Assembly: GCF_030704535.1 (NCBI RefSeq)
Contig: NC_081810.1
Span: 992,501 to 1,056,500 of the forward strand
DNA: 64,000 nucleotides
Origin: Vitis vinifera
Taxonomy: Eukaryota > Streptophyta > Magnoliopsida > Vitales > Vitaceae
Direction of reading: 5' to 3'
Shown here: positions 1 to 28,415 of the stretch, piece after piece
Position numbering within the stretch: the stretch's first letter is position 1
Layout: each line of letters opens with the position of its first letter
Made by a program: the position numbers and the translations under genes
Notes under the pieces: generated by a model
The model's input: only the letters and a program-made list of their open reading frames with translations
Database searches by the model: none
Told to the model about the DNA's origin: nothing

Positions 1-63
1 ACCCAACCCCTAAACCAGCGCAGTCGCCACTGGAAAGTTAGCCAGGTCTCAGTGGCAGATGCA

Positions 64-3000
64 TCATAGGAAGTAATCAGGTGTTCTCCGAGTTACATCA
101 GGCTCTCCCCTCCTTGGTGCTGGCTCAAACTGCAACAAAAACATACATTTCCATTTTCAAGCTTTTGGCAACAGGAAAAATAAAACTTAAGCTAATAAAC
201 CCTGCCTCAAAGGGGGTTATTTCTTGGATCATAAGAAACTGACTCAGATAACGATCCCGCCAGTAGCAGAAAGGCATTAAAAGGGGTTTTGATTTTGGTC
301 AGATCATAATTCATGCAACGAAATTGTATTCAACCCCTTCTGCCACAAGGCATGCTTCCTTCAAATATCAGACCCATGATTTAAAGGACCTCCTCCTGAT
401 ATAGGAGAGGCCTCCACAAGCTTCATGGCCAGAGGCAAAACTCCTTTCCAACACCATTGTGAAAAAGTGGATGGCGTGTACGTCACGTGCATGTGTGGTT
501 GAATGTATGAGAGAGAAAGAGATCAGGAAAGTATACCTGAATGAATGTGTGGCCCTTGCAATCATCAACTTCCAGGATGGAAGCCATGTTCCCACAGCGA
601 TAACAATAATTTGGTGCACTAAATATAGTAACCACCTTTTGCTCCTGCCATAATAAACACACAAACAGTCAATTCAAAATTTCATTTATTCCACTAGTGC
701 TTCGGTTATGTTTGGCTACTGGAAAGTCCTAAGGAAAAAAAATTTATTAAAGAAAATGTTATTCTCATGTTTAGTTGCAACATGAAAAATACCAAAGAAA
801 ATAAAATATAATAAAATTTTATATATTTTCAAATTATTTAATCTTTATATGGAAGAGTTAAAATAAGTTAAATGAGTTTGAAATAACATATAAAAATAAT
901 TATTAACTTTAAATCTATTTTGTTATTTTCTTTCACTTTTTATTTCCTCTTACTTTTCTTTTCCTTGCATTTTCCCCCAATTTTTCCGGGAACTAAACAT
1001 AACCTAAGAGGGAGGAAGCCTCAATAGTAGGGGAAAGTAGTTACATGGCCCCAGTTGAATCCCTCCATAACCAGTTGGTGAGCTCTAGCGATCAGCTTCA
1101 AGTTGTTTGTGTGATTAAATTGTTCAGATATGTCCTGTGAAAACAAAGCCAGTGAGACAGACTAACAAATTGTAATGTTTTTCAAGAGAATGAAAACCCT
1201 AAAAAGAAGGGGGGTAAAAAGAGAAGAATAAGAAACCTGGCCAAAAGTATATCCAGCACCCCTAGGCGAGATACCCCAACCACAGCGATCATCTGGGTCA
1301 GACCATAAAAGATCACACATGGGCCCCTCATGAGGAACTTCTTGAACACGGTCAAAATTGCGTATGTTATCAAGGGTCTCGATAGATGGGGACAACCCAC
1401 CATGCAGGCAAAATATTTCAGATTCAACCTTAAAAATTGGAATGAATATTGTTAGAATTGAGATATAAAACAGTACGAATATCAGAGCCCAACTAAGAAT
1501 ATTAACAAGAAAACGGCATTGTATAGCAAGAACTTCAAAAAAAAAAAAAAAAAAAAAGATTAAATAACCTAAACAATCAGAAACTGATAAAATGCCTACA
1601 AGGACAGCTTCAACTCAACTTCAAAGACATGCAGTTGGGTAATGCCAGACTCCCACAGCACATCTTTATAAAGTGATCCATGAATGGAAATACAACAGTG
1701 TTATAGATGGCACTATTGAAACCATGGGGAGTATAAAAGAAAATAGCACTCAAATCAAAAGGAGGCAAGTCTGCAGATAATTAAATGGAACAGGCCAGCT
1801 GACACTGATATTAGCAACCACACTCTGAAAATGCCACCAAATGATGCCAGTCATTCAAAGTTTTAATTTTCGGATATATCTTTTGTTGCTATTTTGAAAG
1901 ATATTTTTCTCCTTTCCAAGCATTAGATGGTTAGTACATTCACCCACTCAACTAAAAGCCCTCTGGTTTAGTACTTTGGACAGGAATCATTTGGCCATTG
2001 GTTACCACTTATTTTGGTAAATGATCAGCTCAACTTCAAAGGGAAATGCTCTCATTCTTTTTAGAGATCATCCAACTTCACTCTGGGCCCATAGCTATAA
2101 CGGTTTAATTGGAAATTTTATATTATCGTGTGCACCACAAGAATTGATGAGATATAGACATGACAGTGAGACCTGAATTGAGATGACTAAAGAACCATAG
2201 AAGATGGAAAATATGAACAAATACTAACCAATGCTGTCAGTGGGAAATAATCAAATAAATCTGTAAAGATCTTCCAAACATTAGCATTGCCATACCTGCA
2301 AGTCCACCAAGAACAAACAAATTAGCAGCATTTAAACATCACAGACTTGCACAGAGACATGAAGTCTAAGGGACGTGATATGAGATCACACAGAGGTGCA
2401 TCCCTCAGGAGGACTCGTATGTCTCTGTGCAAAATAAATTCCATTGAATAGAATGATATCACACTGTGTTTTAGAAAGCTTCCATTCAAACACATCAATT
2501 TAAGCAATATTTTGAATTTATGCAAAGAGATTCCAAACACAGGTCAGAAATTCTAAACACGAGTATTAAAATTTATTTCATCCTATTGAAACATGGGACC
2601 CAAGCAATAAGGATGCTAAAGAACTCACTTTCGTAGGCATTCATCGTAAAACCCATAAACTTGAGTGATCTGCAAGAAGACACATAAGCCATATTAACTT
2701 CGACCATATGATGCTAATAAAAAATCATTTAGAACCATCAAAAAACAGTTATAAAAGGCACTATAGAGCACAGAAAATGTGTAATATGCCAAAAACGCTG
2801 GACTCATATAAACTATATTTTCTACTTATGGGAAGAATGATCCTAGGAAATTACAAAATAAGCAATAAATAACCAGTTGGTTGACATGAAGAGCAAGCAT
2901 ATCGGATTAACACAATTAAAGAAGTCTACCTGTCGGCTTTCATGATTTCCTCTTAGAATAGTAATCCGTTGAGGATAGCGCACTTTTAGGGCCACCAGGA

Positions 3001-4172
3001 GCTGAATAAACGAGTCAGTTAGTACAATAATATTAGTTACAGCCTCAACTAAAAACTAGAGAAAGCAAATCGAACAAAAATCCCTGAAATTGTGTAATTC
3101 AGAGTAAATGGCCCATCCATATTATGGTGCAATCCACCTGAAAGCCAGCTCGGTTTCTTGAATAAATTTCTACTTGTTAACTTATTCACCCAAGGATCCA
3201 AATGACATGAATTCACTTTACTAAAAATGTTACAAAATGCAATCCTCATGTGCATATGCAGTTGCATAATATAAACATGCATTACATCTAGATATCAATT
3301 ATAAGAATCTATAATTGTGCCATCTTATGGAGACATGTGCAACCTCACATTCACATAATAAAAAACAGCCACCATAAGAAATTTTTGCCCCATCTCAAAG
3401 TGAATGTGCATTTCATTTCTGATACTCAGTTTCATCTCATGTTAATATTTTCTACCAATGTGTAAATATCTTACACTTGGTTTTAGCTTCTTTTCCTCTG
3501 GTTGCTCTCAGTAGATTAAGAAACTAGAAGCATAAAATATCATATCCATCTAGAGGTTTTAACCCTAAATATTGGATTAGATTATATGATAACCCCCAGC
3601 ATGACACTTTTCTACTGAAACACATTAAAAATTTAACCCACATGCAAGTACTAATGTCAATATGACAAGAGTTCATAGCACTTTGTAGCATGTGTACATG
3701 GTAATCCAGTTGCAATTATTTGACCATGTATGTTCCCACCGAAAGCTTTTCTAAATTAATCATTTCCAAGATAATATTGGCATAGCAACTCCTACTTACC
3801 GTGACAGTTTCAACAGAATAATAACCACGGTCGACATAATCTCCCATAAACAAGTAATTTGTATCTGGACACTGTTAACCAAGAAAATTGCAACCATAAA
3901 TACAATTATTAGTGAGAACATATAAAACAAATATGAAGAAATAATAGAAAAAATTAATATACATTTTTTCAAGCATATTTATGAATCCCATATAATCCCA
4001 ACAATGAGTTAGCTTAATCTAATGAAGCAATCCACCAAAGCAAGAAGAATGCCTCAACATATAAACCACAAACTTCATCATATAAATTAACTATAACAGA
4101 GCACACAAAAGTTTTATGCTTTGCAGTACTAAAATAGGGATTGAAGTTAAATAATAATAATAATAATAATAA

Positions 4173-4207
<35 letters not shown>

Positions 4208-7200
4208 TTTCTAAGAATACAGTGTATGACCAGCTGCCAGCTATAGCGCTGAGACGTGCTAAGCAAATGCACATACATACATATGGGTGGGTTCACTTGA
4301 TTTTTTTGTCCTTAGATATCTTGACTCACATGTGTGGGTGTAAACAGTCCGCGCACTCACCAAGGACAATATAATAGAAGAGAACTAATTGGATCTTTTG
4401 GGCACAAGTCCTCATTTGACAAGAGAATGTTATAGCTCAAGCATAAAAAGTTGCAAGGTCCAGCTTACACAGATGCCAATTGGGTAAGATACAGATCATC
4501 CACCTCTAGCAACCGTAATCTGGCTGGTGGTTAATCACTGTTCACACACCAAACATGAGGAAAATACAAAATGTATTAATCAGAGTAAATACCTTTCCTC
4601 CAATTCGGAAAAGCTCCGCTAGATCATGAAACTGGCCATGGATATCACCACAGATTGTCACAGGGCTTTTCACAGGCTGCATTACAAAAAAAAAAAAAGG
4701 GATCATTAAAAATTTCCCTAGATAACATTATTCATTAACTCAAAATGACGAGTAATGCATTATAAGATCAATACAGATCGGCATCCAAAAATCCATCATG
4801 CAAGAAATGCCAAACTTGAACAATATGCAGGTAGAGGAAAGCTTTAATTTCCCCTCAAATCAAACCACAGAGCCAGTAACATATTGCAGATCAACATCCG
4901 AATTTAGTACCTTTTTAAAACTAATGCCCAGGATAAAATTAAATTCAACCTTTCTCAATAAAAATCAACAATTTGTGCAGTATGTTACATTTAGAGTTTA
5001 TTCTGTAATTCTTCCTGAAATAACAAGAACACCTGTGTCAACAAATTACTCATCAAGCAAACCTTTAGTTCTTGCGCAAGGAACATGAAGTACTGTTACT
5101 TTGCAGAAGGATATTTTTCAACTTTGATACCAGATCTCAATAAAAACTTTACTTATAATAAATCAAAGTCCTCCTTCCACAAGACTAGAACACAAAAGAT
5201 AGCCTAGCCATTGGAACTGCTGTCATCATCAAAATGCAGTATCAGGTAGAACATCACCTTAGAACATCACACATCTTTCTAAAGCTATGACTAAAATTTG
5301 AACCATTTAGTTCAATCAGTTAACTGAAAAATTGAGAAAATCATTAACAAAACAACAGATTCAATAATGATATTTCCTTAAAAAATATCAGGAAAAAGAA
5401 ACAAACTGGCAATGGGATATAAAATTTCCTTCTGCAACATAGAAAAAAATGTGATGATACATAAAGCACTAGCTACCAGCCAAAAGACTCAGAGAAGTTA
5501 AAGATACCTGATTGCATGCTTTGTCATAGTCAATGTCAAGTTAGAAAGGCACTAGATATCAGTCTAAAGACTCAAATAAACTAAGCATGCCCATTTACAT
5601 GCTTTCCAACAGGCATCAACCAGTTAGCCCAGATGCTTCAACTAAGCATGCCTTTCATTATTATATACCTCAATCTCATAATGCTTGCAACTTTTTTTTA
5701 CTGTAGGATACAATGCTTGATTTTTGACATTGATATGCATCATAACAAAAAAATTTGAAAACCATTGGAATAAAATTGCAGAAATTGCACAATCTAACAC
5801 ATTCCCAGAAAAAAATATACAGCCTTGAGAAAACAAGTGAGAAAGCACAAAAGAATGGAAAGAAAAGGGGCATACCTGGACATTGCTTTCTTCCATTAAT
5901 ATCTCCTTAGCCTTCTCACAAAGCATCCTAACCTACACCAAAGAACCAAAATTATCATTGGTCAATCTAGTTTTGGCATCAATCCTTGAAAGAAAATAAA
6001 TGCATTCAACTGATTGAAAATTCGAGGCCATGATAATAAAAAGGTTCCTTTTTCTTTGGTTAGGAACAAATATCCTCAACAGCGGCAGAGAAAGACAAAT
6101 TAAAAAAGGTAAATTAAGAAGGCAGATGTTGCTAAGTATCAAATTACAACACCTTAATCAAAGATAAAAGGGATATATAAAAAGCATTCTTTTTGAAGTC
6201 AAACTAAACCTGCTGAAACCTGAAAAATTTAGTGTGGTTAGTCCTTAAAGAGCATCCCTTTGCTCCTTATCCTCCGTGACCAAAGAGAACCACCACACTC
6301 CACCCTATCCCCAACCTTGCACCCCATCAAACAAAATTAAATAAAATAAAAGGAAAAGCTCTCATGGCTTCCCTTCTCAATATTTTTTATTTTTTTATAC
6401 GCCTACTCAACATTTTGTAAAACTTAATTATGACAGATGCTAAACAAGTAGGCCAAGCCAACTTCATTTGAGCACGGTTCTGGGCAACTATGAAAGTGCC
6501 TGTGTTCTGTATGTGCATCTGCAATATTACAAACAATGAACAAGATCTTAAGCCCACTACATATCATATATCCTCTCCAAATGTGAAGATCAAGCACTAA
6601 CTAAAAATTAAAATCCTGACAGATATTTGCTTGCATAAGCAAAAGATGTTTGATACAAAGAAACAAAGTATAACTTTCCTAAGAAGGAAAGGTAATGTAG
6701 ATGAGGTGATGAAATGAAGAAAAATTCATCAATAAGATCTTGTAATTGCTTCTCACTATGGTAACAATGGGCAGTTCTTGAAAGACTTCTACTATCAATA
6801 TTAGGGATCAGAGGGATGAAAGCCCATTTAGCCTGGTCGTACAGCCAACCATTGGGCTAGAACACCACAATGAACTCCATGAAGTAATTCCCAGTGGTAA
6901 AATACTTCTTAAAATTATAGATAAATCCTGCCTCTTCAAAAGGTACATCATCACCTTTAACCATTTTATATAGTTTTTTTAAGGAAAATGGTGTTTGGAT
7001 CTTAAGAAAATTATCACATTATTGCTCACAAGATAAGTTAAGGCTAAAAAATGATGACAAGAAGGAAAAAAGGGTAACCTGGGACACTATGCATGTTGCC
7101 AAATGCATGCATCTAAATTTGAGACTTAAAAGTAATCATTGTTCAACAAAAACACAGGAGTGGTTATTCGGATAAAACATCAGGGGCAGGGGTTGGGGGG

Positions 7201-8687
7201 TTGGTCCTTTTTTTTTGGAGATGTTGGTGGGAAACATGTAAAAATTGGAACTTGTTAAGCAAATTAGTGAGGACTGCAATTATTGCAAGATGTTGAGAAA
7301 TTCATGGCATGGATTTTATGATGAATCTATAAAATGTCATATTTTACAAGGTTGATTTGAACATAACTCTAGTGCTTGATGTTTACATGCAAATGATATT
7401 AAGAAGCACCCGTATCTACCTCTTCTATGCCCACATGTGGGCCACATGTGCCTGCAGGTATGATGCATGTTTCAGAAAATAGGCAAATGACACGTGAAAT
7501 GCATGTGCATGTTAGCTGTTCGATATTTCTCTAAAATCAGAATTACATACCTTCACATAAATATATTGCTTGCAAAGATAGTAAAAGTTACTATAATAAA
7601 TAATATAAAATTATTGGTTTATCAGAAGGAATAAAGAATAAAATCTAAAATCTAATTTCTTACATTGCTCTCAATTCCAGAAATAAATAAATAAATTATG
7701 AGCTAGAATGCCTCACAAAAATATAATCCTTACTGATTAAATTAGAAAATTTAAAATATCTATGGACCACCATCATCAATATTTTCATGAAACAGAATTC
7801 ATTATTCATTAAAAGAAAAACATCACAGATAAAGACGATGATAGGCCCTTTTGCACGATATCAACATGTGTAAAAATAATTGCCTAAGACTTATCTCAAT
7901 TAAAGTTCCAGGCAATCAACCAACTCTTGTCCATGCAATCAATTTAGGCTTTCGCAGCATGAGCAATGCACTTAGTAAATCACTAACTAGTGAGCTCAAA
8001 TGGATAAAAATTAGAGAGATGTTCAATTTTATATATACACACACATAAAAGGCACTAGTTTCAGTTCTTCAATTCAAAAAAGAAATGAAAATGTAAAATA
8101 GAAACGATACTAATTTCTTAGTTCTCTGGTTTCACCCCATGAATCCGCTCACAAATCACAAAAACGAAGAACAGCTTCACAATAGACCAAATTTTCAAGG
8201 AAAAAAATAGAAGCTAGTGATTAAAGCATGGCAAAAATCAAAATTTTTCAAATTTTTTACAATTGTTAACGTTTCATTAGACTAAACCACCACCTGAATA
8301 ATCAACCCCTCAACGGATCTGACTCAATCGCCATCCAAATCTACCCCAAACCTCTCGATCTCCCACAAATCCACCACCGGATCGATTCAAAAAAAAAACC
8401 TAGTTCACCCAGCCCCGCAGATCACAGCCTTCCAAACCAAAACAGCACAAAAAGCCACAGCTCCTCCCACAAACGACACCCGAACCCTACCAAACCAAAT
8501 CAGATCCGGGACAAATCCACTACGAACAATCTCAGAACTCATCCGAAAACGAAAACGAAAACACACAATAACCAGAGATAAGAAATGGCACCTCCTGCTC
8601 CGACAACGGCTTGCACTGCATCAGCTGCGATATCTGCTCGTCGAGGTTGCCATGATTGTTCGACGAGGGAACCGGATCGAAGCTCAT
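64..8687 (-). CDS. PP2A-c: Serine/threonine protein phosphatase PP2A catalytic subunit, 11 exons
   Basis: Catalytic (C) subunit of the cytosolic/nuclear PP2A holoenzyme, which removes phosphate from Ser/Thr and works with scaffold A and regulatory B subunits. Exons on the minus strand: 8592-8687, 5876-5932, 4593-4676, 3800-3871, 2930-3001, 2629-2669, 2229-2295, 1237-1428, 1045-1134, 537-644, 64-129. All introns are GT-AG and the reading frame is continuous, giving 314 aa, the normal family length. Metal-binding phosphoesterase motifs are intact: GDIHG (61-65), GDYVDRG (89-95), RGNHE (120-124). The C-terminus is TPDYFL, with the tyrosine and carboxymethylated leucine that control holoenzyme assembly. 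The 11-exon structure fits plant PP2A subfamily II (PP2A-3/4 type). The start ATG is the only one upstream of the DEQISQL core. The gene is head to head with the helicase at 13566. The 3' UTR runs off the window start. Confidence 0.97.
702..1005. mobile_element. MITE-like element in PP2A intron
   Basis: About 300 bp of AT-rich DNA in the intron between PP2A exons 9 and 10. The left end reads GGTTATGTTTGGCTACTGG and the right end reads, in reverse, GGTTATGTTTAGTTCCCGG: 15 of 19 positions match, forming terminal inverted repeats. It has no coding capacity. I could not define a clean target duplication, so the superfamily (hAT-like suspected) is open. Confidence 0.5.
4150..4207. repeat. Compound microsatellite (ATA)n(GTA)n
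   Basis: About eight AAT/ATA units directly followed by about eleven AGT/GTA units inside PP2A intron 3 (3872-4592). A useful polymorphic marker candidate. The long Leu or Asn/Ser runs in translations of this stretch are artefacts. Confidence 0.95.
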
Positions 8688-8880
8688 CCTTCCTCCTCTT
8701 CCAGATCCAGAGATCGAGATCTCCTCCTAAACCCCACGCTTCCGAAACCCTAGGCCCCCACCCCCGGCGTCGCTGTCGCCGTCACCGTCGTCGTTCTAGA
8801 GAGAGCAAGTAGAGAGAGAGAGCAGCGAGCGGTGGTGGTGAAACCAATGAGTGTGAGAATGGCCTCTCTCGCTTTTTCTT
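8688..8880 (-). promoter_or_regulatory. PP2A 5' leader, CT-rich on the minus strand
   Basis: The DNA before the PP2A start codon is rich in CTCTCT on the sense (minus) strand around 8810-8825, typical of plant housekeeping 5' leaders. Composition changes abruptly to AT-rich DNA beyond about 8890. The transcription start cannot be fixed from sequence alone. Confidence 0.4.
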
Positions 8881-9353
8881 CGATCACCACTCCTTTTTTA
8901 ATTAAAAAATTAAAAATGAAAAAAAAAATGTTTTATAAACATTTTTAGGGCTATAATGAGAATCGTAGAGTTGGCGCGTGGGGCAAACCACCCAATTGGC
9001 AGAGATATTGGTGAGACGTGTTTTGTTGTTGGTGGTGAAACGATGTACTGCCATTGGAAGCGCGTGGTATTCTGGTTTCTGTTTTTGGTTTAACGTTGTG
9101 GACGTGAATGGTTGGGACTTGGGAGTGCTTATGTTTTGTTTGGCTCGCGAGAAAATTAGAAAATGGTTTTTTCTTCCCCTTTTTTTTCTCGGTCTTTTTT
9201 AATTTTTATTCTAAAAGTTTTTAAATATATTTGATATTTTACCTCTTCGTCTATCTAAAAATAATAATTAATTCTATATTATTACATTATAATTAATAAT
9301 TTAAAACTAATAAAATTAAATAATTCAATGAGGATAATTATAGCTTGTTTGTT

Positions 9354-9747
9354 AACTTAAAAATAATTATGAAAAATAATTTTTGAGATTAATTTTTGAA
9401 AATTAGTTTTAAATTTGTTGTCCATATTTTGTAAAACAAAAATAAACCTAAAATATTTTTAACTAATTTTTAATATTTTTAAATATATATTTAAAAATAA
9501 ATTTTATATCTTATATTTTTATTTTTAATTATTATATATATATATATATATTAGTGTAATTATTTTTTAAAATATCCCTTAAAAAAATAAAAAACGTTGA
9601 AAATAATTAAAATATATTATCTGAAAATATCTTATTCTCTATTTTTAATAACATAAAATAAAAAATTATTTTTTATTATTAAACATGTTTTCTTTACTTT
9701 TTATTCTTAAAAAAAAATTATTTTCAAATATAGTTATCAAACAAATT
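9354..9747. mobile_element. AT-rich MITE-like element
   Basis: Ends match as inverted repeats: left TTGTTTGTTAACT, right (reversed) TTGTTTGATAACT, 12 of 13 positions. The interior is about 400 bp of A/T runs with no ORF, including a short (TA)n. It lies in the divergent intergenic region between the PP2A and helicase genes. Confidence 0.4.
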
Positions 9748-10050
9748 TGTGTTATAAAACAAATTTAAAATATAATTCATAAAACAAACCTTAGATGCTT
9801 TTACGTGGAAAAGCATTTATTTGTTCTTATCAAGTTTCATCATGTGTTTGTCAATTTTAATGTTTTCCTCTTATGTCAAAAACAATTTAGGACGTTTCTA
9901 AAGTATGAGAATTTAATTTATATCAATGACATAAAAGAACATGAAATATGATTTTAATCTCTACATTAATATGAAAAATTTTTCTATCTCTTATCTCTCC
10001 GAACTATAATTAATACTATAAATGACCAATTTGATAAAATAATTTGATAA

Positions 10051-10313
10051 GGGTATATTGGTATCTTCATATTTTATATCATCCTCGTTAATTACGCAAT
10101 TTATATAGACTAAAACTTAATTTTTGGACCCGGTTATGTTCAAAACACAATTGTCCCTTCTTGTTATGGGTAGAACAAGACAAGTATAAAAAAACTCTGT
10201 CTTTACCAATCCTAAATGGGATTATTATTATTATTTTTATCTCTTTTATATGTTTCATCCTCAATAAATAATTTGAATATTGCCTTATATTATGTTACCT
10301 TGCATCACACCTC

Positions 10314-10356
<43 letters not shown>

Positions 10357-10767
10357 AATAACTAAAAATATGTCAAATTTATTTTCTTAAAAATGATATA
10401 TTTTTAGAATATATTTAAAAAAAATCTAAAAATAATAAATTTTCAGAATAATTATTACAAAAATTTAAGATCAGAAAGTTTGTCAAATATTATGGTAAAA
10501 AATAATTTTAAAGGGTATATTGATCTCTTCATATTTTATATCATCCCTATTAATTACGCAACTTATATGGACCAAATCTTAATTTTTGGTTCAACTATGT
10601 CAAAAACACAATTATCCCTTCTTACTATGGGTAGAACGAGACAGGTATAAAAAAAACTCGTGTCATTACCAATCCTAAATGAGATTATTATTATTATCTC
10701 AATTATATGTTTCATCCTCAAGGAATTTGAATATTGCCTTATATTATGTTACCTTGCATCACACCTC

Positions 10768-10830
<63 letters not shown>

Positions 10831-11857
10831 TAAAAATATAATTATTTATTTACTTTTCATGTTTGTTAACTATGTGTATAATTCAATAAAAAATATTTAT
10901 TTATTTATTTTTTACCTTTTCTATTCAACTCTAAGTACTTGTAAAAATATAATGAAATTATGAATGATAATAGGGTAGGTTTAGGACGAGTCACCCTCAT
11001 TCCAACCCGTCTTATTTATTTATGTTTATACCAACTCTCAAAAAAAAAAAAAAGGAAAAAAAAAAAGGGCGCCAGGTGCCATAAAATGTATTAGAACAAC
11101 TTATTTTTATTTTAAATATTTTTTATTAGGAATAATTATATTTTGAATCTAATTAGACCAAAAAATTAAGGTTTTGTTAATATAAATTAACCGTTTAAAC
11201 CTAAAACATAGAGAAAGTGTAAAAATTGAGAACAAGGATATGAATTTTTTATCTTTCTAAAAATGACATTCACTGTTTAATTTAAATTTTATTTTTTTTG
11301 TAAACCTCAATAAAATTTAATATAATTTAGTGATTTGAAAAAAAATACACAATTTTCTAAAAAAATAAAAATAAATTATTATTATTATTATTTAAAAATC
11401 AAACATCTTAGAAAATATATATTTTTAAAATCATGTATATAAAAAATTATTAAAAATATGTCAATTTTTTTTAAATGATATATTTATAGAATATGTTTTT
11501 AAAAAAATTAGTTTTCTAAAAATAATAAATTTTCAGAATAATTATTTAAAAAATTTAAGATAAAAAAGTTTGTTAACCATTATGGTAAAAAATAGTTTTA
11601 AAGGGTATATTAGTCTTTTCATATTTTATATCATCCTCATCAATTATGCAACTTATATGGACCTAAGTTTAATTTTTGGGCCCAACTATATCCAAAACAC
11701 AATTGTCCCTTCTTATTATGGGTAGAACGAGACAAGTATAAAAAAAACTCGTGTCATTACCATTATTATTATTATTATTTTTATCTTATTTATAAGTTTC
11801 ATCCTCGATAAGCAATTTAAATATTGCCTTATATTATGTTACCTTGCATCATACCTC

Positions 11858-11889
<32 letters not shown>
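10051..11889. repeat. Three-copy AT-rich repeat ending in (TA)n
   Basis: Three direct copies of a ~300-bp unit: 10051-10353, 10513-10824 and 11603-11889. Each begins GGGTATATT, contains CTTCATATTTTATATCATCC and TATGGGTAGAAC, and ends ACCTCAATTATATATA running into a (TA)n tract of different length. Copies 2 and 3 share longer flanks (about 10354-10945 and 11445-12005), so a ~1.09-kb tandem duplication is overlaid on a ~470-bp one. No ORF. Confidence 0.85.
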
Positions 11890-11892
<3 letters not shown>

Positions 11893-12236
11893 TAAATAAA
11901 AATAGATTTATTTATTTATTTTCCATATTTGTTAACTATATATATAATTTAATAATAAAATATTTATTTTTTATTTTTTCTATTCAACTCTAAGTACTTG
12001 TTATATCAACGAATTACTTTTAGTTAAATAAAAAAACTAAATATTTTAATATTTTTTATTTAATAAAAAAATAAACATCACCTTAATAATTTAATAGTCT
12101 TCCTTAATTATATTCTTATCCATTCCAATAAGTTATCAATCATTAGAATGCTTCCGCATAATCTTTCTATTAAAATATTTTTAGTGGAAGCCTTTTATCT
12201 AAAAAAAAAAAGAAAGTATTTTTGATAAATTTATTT

Positions 12237-12330
12237 AAAGTGTTTTTCTAAACACTTTGTAATTATTTTTAAAATTTTTAATTAAAGTGTTTTTCTAAAC
12301 ACTTTGTAAATTACTTTTAAAAATTTTAAA
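12237..12330. repeat. 47-bp tandem duplication with hairpin
   Basis: Two neighbouring copies of a unit starting AAAGTGTTTTTCTAAACACTTT, itself an inverted repeat (AAAGTGTTT with AAACACTTT). It lies roughly 400 bp upstream of the likely helicase transcription start. Confidence 0.6.
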
Positions 12331-12609
12331 AGTATTTTATAAAATTTATCAAACATTAAATTTATTTTAAGAACGCTTTTTAATTTAAAAACATTTCTCA
12401 AAATGATTGCAAAGCAGACTCTTAATGCAAGTGAAAAAGATATTATTTGGGATCGACTCTATTAATTTAGGAGGAGATATTTTTATCATAATGATTTAAT
12501 TTTGGTATCATGGAATAAGCTTATATTATAACGTAGGTCAGATAAATTTGAGAGAGAGAGAGAAAAAAATATAGGTATAGTCGTATTTGAGGGAGGTAGC
12601 GTAGGTGTA

Positions 12610-13565
12610 GCCGTAGGGGTATACAAATACGTACGGAGTCGGTTTTTATCTCTCTCTTTCAATTTGTTTTCCACTTGGGAAAGAAGAATAAAAGAAACTT
12701 GAAACTGAAGGGAAGATATTTTTAGAGAAAAAGGGGGAAAAGAAGGTGACTTCTCAACAAAGATTAGGGTTTTTGGATCTTTATTTTGCTTTGATTCTTC
12801 GCCATTCGCAGGGTTTCCTCCTCGTCCTCGGTCACAGTACAGGTGTATTTGAATGTCTTATCTTGCCTTCTGTTTTTTCCTTTTTTTTTTTTTTTTTTTC
12901 TTTCTCATTATGTTTGGACGGTGGGAAAATGGAGGGAAGGGAAAGGAGAAAAGATGAAAAGGAAAGGGAAATGTTGAGTGCGTGATGTTTTATCTTTTAT
13001 TTTGTTTTTGGTTTTTTTTTGTTGATTTTTTATATTTTTGGTTTGTTTGGGCAAATTGGAGGAGTCAGCTGAGGGGAATGGCCGGGATAGTCGAGTATTT
13101 TTTTCCTTCGGGATTCAAAATTGTGGGTTGGTTTGTTTTTTTGTTTTGTTATTCCTTTGTGCTTTATCGGGGATCAAATGAAGATTTAAGTGGGCAAGAC
13201 CATTTTGCCTTTAGTTTGTTGTTTGACATTCTGTATTTTCTGAATGGATCGGTTTCTTTCTTTCTATAGCAGATCGGTTTTTTTTTTTAAATGTTTGGTT
13301 GTGTTATTATTTATTTGCATTGTTTGTATTTTGTTAATTATGATTGTTTTGATTTTGAGTTATGAGATCGAGTTGTTTGATAATTTTTTTCTCCCTGAAA
13401 AGGGTTTTGATTTGTAGGTTGAAGAGAAGTTTTGGGACAGGGAAGGAATAATTGAATTATTTGGGTGTGGTAGTGGAGAAGTTTGTGGAAATTGGATTAG
13501 ATTAGGAGTTTGAGTTTAGTGTTAGGTGGAATTATAGAAGGATAAGAGTGGAATTGTGTTAGAGC
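12610..13565 (+). promoter_or_regulatory. Helicase promoter end, 5' UTR exon and 5' UTR intron
   Basis: A TATA-like TATACAAATA lies near 12619. A CT-rich leader follows, with a probable noncoding exon ending at 12842 (ACAG before GTGTAT). An intron 12843-13417 (acceptor TTTGTAG) leads to the second part of the leader, 13418-13565, which has no upstream ATG. The intron is T-rich, and leading 5' UTR introns are common in plant housekeeping genes. Splice sites are read by eye. Confidence 0.5.
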
Positions 13566-27965
<14,400 letters not shown>

Positions 27966-28415
27966 TATCCAGCCCTTTACAGCACTCAGTTTTATCTGAA
28001 ATATAGTGTGTCTAGGTAACTGTTGCAAACCCTTTCACTTCTTTTATAGGCTTGCTTTTTCACTTTGTTTTTGTCGTTTTTTCATTAGTGTTTCAGGAGA
28101 AAATTTACTAACCGGTTAAGGATTACCATGTAGCTTTCTTTGTCCTCTTTTTTCCTCCTCTTGGTTTTTGGCTGTTAGTTTTTGGTGGGTGATGGGTTGT
28201 AGAATATGTACTTTGGGGGTGGGGGAGAGATGGTGCCTTTCTAGGCCAAATATTTATGTTTACGACATATATCATATTCTTTTCAACCCAGTTTGGAGGT
28301 GGGAGGTTTGTTTGTTGAAGCTCTCATCCTCTATCATTCTAAGTTAGAGCTTCTTTCATTCTCTTCCCCTTTTAAATGTCCTTCAAGGCTGTTGTAATAA
28401 AGATACAAAACTCTT
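27966..28415 (+). other. Helicase 3' UTR
   Basis: Noncoding T-rich DNA after the stop codon. TAATAAAG at about 28393 is the best polyadenylation signal, and the 3' end should lie 15-30 bp beyond it. Confidence 0.5.

Noticed and set aside
4014-4374. Leu-rich and Asn/Ser-rich ORFs
   Set aside because: Translation of a trinucleotide microsatellite inside a PP2A intron.
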